This document shows positions 59,547-64,000 of a stretch of 64,000 nt of DNA, in pieces. The number at the start of each line of letters is the position of its first letter. Position 1 is the stretch's first letter. The translations under genes and the position numbers were made by a program. This stretch comes from Pseudomonadales bacterium (lineage in GTDB: Bacteria > Pseudomonadota > Gammaproteobacteria > Pseudomonadales > Azotimanducaceae): assembly GCA_028283025.1 (NCBI GenBank), contig JAPYNO010000127.1, positions 1 through 64,000 of the forward strand. The letters run 5' to 3'. The notes below the pieces were generated by a model that was not told the origin of the DNA, searched no databases, and saw only the letters and a list, made by a program, of their open reading frames with translations.

Positions 59547-59871
59547 ATGGCGGCGATGAAGAAAGTAACAAACGCCGCGGCAGCGTTGGGGCAGGAAATA
59601 GGCAAGCTCATAGAAGAAGAGATCATTGAGAGCCTGCGGCTTGCAATGGAAGTGTACGGGCACACGATAGGACCGGAAAAAATGAAGGACGGAACCGACG
59701 ACGATTGCCGATCAACGCATCAAGCACATTGAGCTATTACTGAAGACGGACAGTGATCAAATGCTCCTGTTGCAGTACGAGTCAGTGGCAAAAGCGCTCG
59801 AAGGCATGGCGGGCTTCGTGTCGGACCGCAGGGACATTAGTGTGTTCATGGAAGGAGGCGATGGCGATTAG
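59547..59871 (+). pseudogene. Restriction endonuclease remnant with internal deletion
   Basis: From ATG 59547 the frame reads a helical N-terminus (LGQEIGKLIEEEIIESLRLA) then Y-G-H-T-I-G-P-E-K-M-K-D-G-T, as at the start of type II endonucleases paired with such methyltransferases. After about 59700 the frame changes and only a C-terminal piece remains (ADQRIKHIELLLKTDSDQML... FMEGGDGD). The whole catalytic middle is missing. The final stop TAG (59869-59871) is supplied by the edge of the inserted MITE. The assignment to a nuclease is inferred from position and N-terminal pattern. Confidence 0.45.
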
Positions 59872-60117
59872 GGCGTGTTCACACTATGCCCGCCGACGCT
59901 GTTGTCCCCTGCGAAAGAGCCGACAAAGCCGCGTCACATCCCCCAACACGGACTCTCCGGCTCTTGCGCAGGCAATAACCCTTCGGGCCGTCCCCGTGTT
60001 CCGCCAGCCTTCGTTCTCGCTCGCTCATGGGGGATAAGCCCCACAGCGCTCGCTCGGCCTTGTCTGGCGGAAAACGGGACTCGGCAGCGTCAGCGTGCAT
60101 ATTGTGAACACGCCCTA
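59869..60117. mobile_element. MITE-like element with ~33-bp imperfect terminal inverted repeats
   Basis: The left end TAGGGCGTGTTCACACTATG (59869-59888) and the reverse complement of the right end, TAGGGCGTGTTCACAATATG (60117 back to 60098), agree at 19 of 20 positions, and similarity extends through GC(C/A)CGC(C/T)GACGCTG. The outer TA on each side may be a duplicated TA target, as in IS630/Tc1-mariner elements. The 180-bp interior has no coding capacity worth naming. It lies at the end of the broken nuclease gene. A transposase in trans would be needed. Confidence 0.75.
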
Positions 60118-60200
60118 GTCGGCGGATTGTCTCTCGAAGAGACGTTTGCGGCATCTGGCTCGTGTAGAGTACCCCTTCGCTTGTACGAGAGACCGCAGCC

Positions 60201-61442
60201 ATGCGACTCCTGCCCTCAGAATCTTGGAAAAACCGCTGCGCCGAGGACACTGAATTCATGCAGGCTGCGCGCCATTGGACAGGTGGCCTGCGCCTTGTCA
60301 TCGGCGATGAGTTGCTCACGCTTGGCGTCAAGGACGGCCAGCCATGTGTGCTTGAGGACGGACTCGACTTGATTGAGTATCGAGGGCCTCAAGGCGTGTG
60401 GGAGAAACTGCTCGCAGAAGTTCCGCCGCCCTTTGAAACCGATGTCATGGCCAATCTCGCGACCGACGGCGGACTCAGTCGTGAGGGCAGCGCCATCATC
60501 TTTGCGCAATATCACGCGGCAGTAAAGCGCGCCATCGAGCTGCTTCGCCCCGCCGCGAATGAAGGCGCGGTGCGAAAGGGCGATGTTCAGAATGAAGGCG
60601 TCTTTGATGCCCCATCCGGACGCTATGTGCATCTTTCGATCTGCGGTCAAGATCACCGCGTATATTTTGAAGAGGCTGGCGGGGGCATTCCACTTCTCCT
60701 ACAGCATACCGCGGGCGCGCATGGAAGCCAGTGGCGGCACGTCTTTGAAGAACCTGAAATCACCAAGCATTTTCGTCTGATTGCCTATGATCTGCCGTTC
60801 CACGGCAAGTCGCTGCCGCCGGTGTCAGGCAAATGGTGGTCTGAGGAATACCTCCTGCGCGGTGAGTTCCTGCGCGAGACAGTGCTCGCCATCAAGCGTG
60901 CGCTCGGACTTGAGGAGCCAGTGTTCATGGGGTGCTCGGTTGGCGGCTTGCTTGCGCTCGACTTGGCGCAGCGTCACCCGGAAGAGTTTCGCGCCGTCAT
61001 TTCGCTCGAGGGCGCGCTGGAAATTCCTGGCGGCATTGACCTTTTGCAGCAACTCTGGTCGCCGCAGATCAGCAACGATTACAAAGCAAACCTCATGGAA
61101 GGCCTCATATCACCGACTTCGCCCAAGGTCTACCGAAAGGAGACCAGCTATGTGTACGCGAGCGGCTGGCCTGCGACCTTTCTTGGCGATCTCTACTACT
61201 ATGTGGAAGACTTCGACATGCGCGAGACGGCTTCGGAGATCGACACCAATCAAGTTGGCGTACACATTTTGTCCGGCGAATACGACTACAGCGCCACGCC
61301 GGAGATGGGGCGTGCGGCGCACGAGGCAATTCCGGGATCAACCTGGGCGCTGATGAAGGGCGTCGGGCACTTCCCCATGTCCGAAAACCCTGAAGCATTC
61401 ATAGAATATCTCCTGCCCATTCTTCGCTCCATTGCGCACTGA
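60201..61442 (+). CDS. Alpha/beta hydrolase with N-terminal accessory domain
   Basis: 413 aa. Residues 1-135 form a separate domain (WTGGLRLVIGDELLTLGVKD, perhaps sterol-carrier-like). The hydrolase core follows: oxyanion loop LLLQHTAGAHGSQW, nucleophile elbow FMGCSVGGLLAL (Ser), acid in LSGEYDYSA, and His in GVGHFPMSENP. The triad is complete. Substrate unknown; the SDR gene 11 bp downstream suggests a shared catabolic route for an ester or ketone. Confidence 0.83.
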   Translation: MRLLPSESWKNRCAEDTEFMQAARHWTGGLRLVIGDELLTLGVKDGQPCVLEDGLDLIEYRGPQGVWEKLLAEVPPPFETDVMANLATDGGLSREGSAIIFAQYHAAVKRAIELLRPAANEGAVRKGDVQNEGVFDAPSGRYVHLSICGQDHRVYFEEAGGGIPLLLQHTAGAHGSQWRHVFEEPEITKHFRLIAYDLPFHGKSLPPVSGKWWSEEYLLRGEFLRETVLAIKRALGLEEPVFMGCSVGGLLALDLAQRHPEEFRAVISLEGALEIPGGIDLLQQLWSPQISNDYKANLMEGLISPTSPKVYRKETSYVYASGWPATFLGDLYYYVEDFDMRETASEIDTNQVGVHILSGEYDYSATPEMGRAAHEAIPGSTWALMKGVGHFPMSENPEAFIEYLLPILRSIAH

Positions 61443-61453
61443 AGGAGGCTAAG

Positions 61454-62200
61454 ATGGCCGACAAGATTGCGTTTGTCACCGGCGCGGCATCAGGCATTGG
61501 CGAAGCCGTGTCGCGACAGTTGCGGACGGCGGGAATGCGCGTCGCCATGTGCGACATCAACACCTCGCAAGGTGAGCGAATCGCCCAGGAAATCGGCGGC
61601 TACTTTATTCATTGCGATGTTGCGCGCTTCGACTCGGTGGAATCCGCTGTTCGCGAATGCGCATCGACGCTCGGCGTCCCTGACTATGCGCACCTGAATG
61701 CGGGCATTATGACCGTGCCGCCCGGCGAGGCCTATCTCGCCATTGAAGAAGTCAGTGTCGAGCAATACCGGCGCATCATGAGCGTCAATATGGACGGCGT
61801 TTTCTTCGGCCTCAAAGCCCTTGTGCCGCGAATGAAAGCGAAAGGCGCCGGGGCGATTACCATCACCGCCTCAGTCGCGGGGTTCGTCCCGCTCGGCATA
61901 GACCCGCTCTACGGCATGAGCAAGCACGGCATAATCGGTCTCGGACGCAGTGTGGCAGCCGCCAATGCTGGAAGCGGCCTGCGCGTCAACGTCATCTGTC
62001 CGGGCGTGGTAGATACGCCCATCTTGCCGGATGAATTTCGTGCGCCGCAGGTGGAACGGATGCCCGCGAGCGTCTTGGCCGAAGAGGTCGCTGACCTGCT
62101 CGTGCGGGGTGAGAACGGAGAAGTACGGGTGAAGTTAGCTGACAAGCCGAGCTTCCGCGTGGAAGTTGCTGATGTGAACGTTCTGTCGGAAGGGGCTTGA
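61454..62200 (+). CDS. Short-chain dehydrogenase/reductase
   Basis: 248 aa; GGAGG upstream. Cofactor motif FVTGAASGIGEAVSRQL, an Asp after the second strand (MCDINTS) that favours NAD(H), H-L-N-A-G, catalytic Ser in ITITASVAG and YGMSKHG (Tyr and Lys). Classical SDR of normal length. Cotranscribed with the hydrolase by spacing. The substrate is not predicted. Confidence 0.9.
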   Translation: MADKIAFVTGAASGIGEAVSRQLRTAGMRVAMCDINTSQGERIAQEIGGYFIHCDVARFDSVESAVRECASTLGVPDYAHLNAGIMTVPPGEAYLAIEEVSVEQYRRIMSVNMDGVFFGLKALVPRMKAKGAGAITITASVAGFVPLGIDPLYGMSKHGIIGLGRSVAAANAGSGLRVNVICPGVVDTPILPDEFRAPQVERMPASVLAEEVADLLVRGENGEVRVKLADKPSFRVEVADVNVLSEGA

Positions 62201-62208
62201 TAGCAGGG

Positions 62209-62838
62209 TCAACCTTGCCTGTACTGGCATTGAAGTGCGGCAAGGTCGTCGGGCGTGTTGATATTGATGAAGCTCGATGCCAAGCCAGACAAGTCCGATG
62301 AAGGCAGCGCGATCTCGGTGAACCAACGATGAACCGCGCGACCTCCGGCACGATAGAACTGCGTTAAGGCGTCTCGTCCGGCTTCGTCAATCAACATCGT
62401 CAAGTTCTGGCGGCGCCGTCCGTCGTGAGCAACGGCGACACCTCTGGCAAGGGCGTCTTGCGCGAGACGCTGAACGAGGGAAGGCGCTGGCCGAGGCGTA
62501 TCTCCGGGCAGCGTAAGCGCCCACTTCGTCTTCACCACACGGAACGCTGAGACCAGTCCGGCAAGCGGGCCTTCACCGGCCTCCTCATCGGCGATCAATT
62601 GGCAGCCAAATTCCCGGTATGCAGGTTCGATTGCGCTGACACTCAAGACGATGCGATAGACCTGAGGCGCGAGTCGCTCAAGCGCATGGTCAAGCAGGCG
62701 CCTGTCATTGACACGAACCAACGGCTTGTCAATGCCGCCTAAGCGTCGCCCTTGGCCGCCGCACAGAACGATGCCCGTGACATCATCCGGTGCGATACAT
62801 GCTGTCGCAGGCTCGCGAACTGAATTGGTTGTTGGCAT
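62209..62838 (-). CDS. mobA: Molybdenum cofactor guanylyltransferase MobA
   Basis: 209 aa from ATG 62838; the frame extends upstream to 62946 but family members start shortly before GIVLCGGQGRRLGGIDKPLV, the GTP-binding signature. VLSVSAIEPAYREFG, EGPLAGLVSAF and LTLPGDTPRPAPSLVQRL follow. It attaches GMP to molybdopterin. Convergent with the SDR gene (8 bp between stops). Adjacent to no other molybdenum genes in the window. Confidence 0.9.
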   Translation of the reverse strand: MPTTNSVREPATACIAPDDVTGIVLCGGQGRRLGGIDKPLVRVNDRRLLDHALERLAPQVYRIVLSVSAIEPAYREFGCQLIADEEAGEGPLAGLVSAFRVVKTKWALTLPGDTPRPAPSLVQRLAQDALARGVAVAHDGRRRQNLTMLIDEAGRDALTQFYRAGGRAVHRWFTEIALPSSDLSGLASSFININTPDDLAALQCQYRQG

Positions 62839-62917
62839 TGGCGGTCCGACTCCCACACCCAAGCATAGCAAAAGCCCTCGGACGGAGGCGCCCGCGATGC
62901 GGTTGCTCGCACGTTCT

Positions 62918-62958
62918 ATCCTTGCAATTCTGGAATCAGACGCCATAATTGCAAGGAT
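62918..62958. promoter_or_regulatory. Perfect 12-bp inverted repeat over a start site
   Basis: ATCCTTGCAATT (62918-62929) and AATTGCAAGGAT (62947-62958) are exact reverse complements separated by 17 nt. The right arm covers the AAGG ribosome site and the first two bases of the DUF4143 gene's ATG (62957-62959). It could be a protein operator or an RNA hairpin that hides the start. Confidence 0.6.
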
Positions 62959-64000
62959 GATTCGGCGCCATCTCTATAAGACGGTAACAGGGCGGCTGGA
63001 CGAATTTCCAGCCGTGGCGCTGCTCGGGCCACGCCAAGTTGGCAAGACAACACTGGCGAGGCTCGTTGCGCAGCGAAGCAAAGAAAAGAAGCGTCCGACT
63101 TGTTATCTCGATCTTGAAAACCATCAGGACCGGGCCAGACTCGCGACGGATCCGCTTGGGTATCTGAGGCGTCACCAGCATGAACTGGTGATTCTTGACG
63201 AGATCCAGCATCTTCCAGCGCTTTTTCAATCACTTCGCGTTTTGATTGACGATGACCTTCCCGAAATTCGAAGGAATTCGCGGTTTCTGGTTTTGGGCTC
63301 GGCTTCCATAGACCTACTCAAGCAGTCGAGCGAATCGCTTGCAGGGCGCATCTCGCACTTGGAACTTTGTCCATTTGACCTGCTTGAAGTCGGCGCGGAG
63401 CACTCTCAAGAGGAATTGTGGAATCGCGGGGGCTTTCCTCAGAGCTTCTTGGCTGGGTCGAGTTCCAAAAGCATGGTCTGGAGAACCGACCTCATTCGAA
63501 CCTATCTTGAGCGCGACATACCGCACCTTGGTCCCCGCATCCCGTCTGAAACGCTGCGGCGCTTGCTGACAATGCTGGCGCATTCCCAAGGGAGCATGCT
63601 GAATGCGGCGCAGTTGGCGCGCTCCCTCGCTATTGACGGTAAGACGGTCGCCCGCTACATCGACCTGCTGGCAGACCTGTTGCTCTTTCGTCGCCTTCCG
63701 CCTTACCACATCAATATCGGTAAGCGGCTCGTCAAATCACCAAAGATCTACCTGAGAGACAGCGGGCTGGTGCATGCGCTGCTTGGGCTTGAGCGCGTGG
63801 ACCATGTCCTTTCGCATCCGGTGGCCGGTCAGAGTTGGGAAGGATGGGTGATCGAGAACCTGCTGGCGCGCGCAGGCCACTTTGTCACCCCGTACTTCTA
63901 CCGAACTGCGGTCGGGGCCGAAGTGGACCTCGTGCTGGAAATGCCAGGTGGCAACCTGTGGTGCATCGAAATCAAGCGAGGCTCTGTCGCAAAACTCGAA
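62957..64000 (+). CDS. AAA ATPase with DUF4143 domain, 3' partial
   Basis: 348 codons are visible with no stop; the gene runs off the window. Walker A AVALLGPRQVGKTTLARLVA, Walker B ELVILDEIQHLP, sensor FLVLGSASIDLL, then TYLERDIPHLGPRIPSETLR and SIDGKTVARYIDLLADLLLF (the winged helix typical of DUF4143 proteins), and a C-terminal nuclease-like GAEVDLVLEMPGGNLWCIEI then K. These proteins are common in accessory regions and may link ATP use to a PD-(D/E)XK-like site; function is not known. Divergent from mobA. Confidence 0.9.
   Translation, partial: MIRRHLYKTVTGRLDEFPAVALLGPRQVGKTTLARLVAQRSKEKKRPTCYLDLENHQDRARLATDPLGYLRRHQHELVILDEIQHLPALFQSLRVLIDDDLPEIRRNSRFLVLGSASIDLLKQSSESLAGRISHLELCPFDLLEVGAEHSQEELWNRGGFPQSFLAGSSSKSMVWRTDLIRTYLERDIPHLGPRIPSETLRRLLTMLAHSQGSMLNAAQLARSLAIDGKTVARYIDLLADLLLFRRLPPYHINIGKRLVKSPKIYLRDSGLVHALLGLERVDHVLSHPVAGQSWEGWVIENLLARAGHFVTPYFYRTAVGAEVDLVLEMPGGNLWCIEIKRGSVAKLE

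Noticed and set aside
59753..60037. 94-codon frame as a MITE-encoded protein
   Set aside because: It starts in the nuclease remnant and runs across the inverted-repeat end; the translation is compositionally random.

Overview
The window looks like a chromosomal segment of a gammaproteobacterium that spans its replication origin. The evidence is the order parB-parA-rsmG-mnmG-mnmE-yidC-yidD/rnpA-rpmH | oriC | dnaA-dnaN-recF-gyrB, followed by trkH-trkA-rsmB-fmt-def and a DUF1820 gene of the type common in Gammaproteobacteria. The DnaA boxes and the parS palindrome (45216-45231) agree with this. I see no rRNA, tRNA or CRISPR array. I cannot name the genus.

Layout. 1-2760: the end of a secreted protein gene, a DUF6932-like nucleotidyltransferase with an overlapping partner gene, and a decayed antitoxin. 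2845-11151: a cobalamin riboswitch followed by a tight run btuB-btuF-btuC-btuD-cobQ-cbiB-cobD, covering corrinoid import and the first nucleotide-loop assembly steps. 11148-27121: a defence island of about 16 kb that separates this run from cobU, cobT, cobS, cobC and cobO (27198-30751). No corrin-ring genes are present, so within this window the genes support uptake and remodelling of corrinoids rather than de novo synthesis. 30816-32983: a probably Fur-controlled siderophore receptor. 32949-54137: the origin region and housekeeping genes. 54225-57830: a DUF1820 gene, an AAA ATPase, a flavin reductase and PPK2. 57944-60117: a second patch of decayed defence and mobile DNA. 60201-64000: a hydrolase/dehydrogenase pair, mobA, and a DUF4143 ATPase that runs off the right edge.

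The defence island is the most interesting part. It contains (a) a cytosine-5 methyltransferase facing a two-gene operon of a ParB-fold protein and a candidate PD-(D/E)XK-like nuclease, which may be an undescribed modification/restriction cassette; (b) a type I hsdM-hsdS-hsdR system in which hsdM has an internal deletion with frameshift and hsdR has an in-frame amber codon, so it is probably dead; (c) an apparently intact DarT-DarG toxin-antitoxin pair right behind hsdS; (d) a GHKL-ATPase/nuclease gene overlapping a second cytosine-5 methyltransferase, resembling the BbrUII/HgiDII type of restriction enzyme; and (e) a HicB-like antitoxin next to a HicA-like toxin gene with an internal deletion. 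A third internally deleted nuclease-like gene lies at 59547-59871 behind an intact DNA methyltransferase. The recurring pattern is that modification or antitoxin genes survive while subunits needed for cutting or toxicity are broken.

Other notable points are a single reading frame that joins RnpA to YidD, convergent gene pairs that overlap at their ends, a 249-bp miniature inverted-repeat element, and a perfect 12-bp inverted repeat covering the ribosome binding site and start codon of the DUF4143 gene. All functions are read from sequence motifs and remembered family features; no database search was run.
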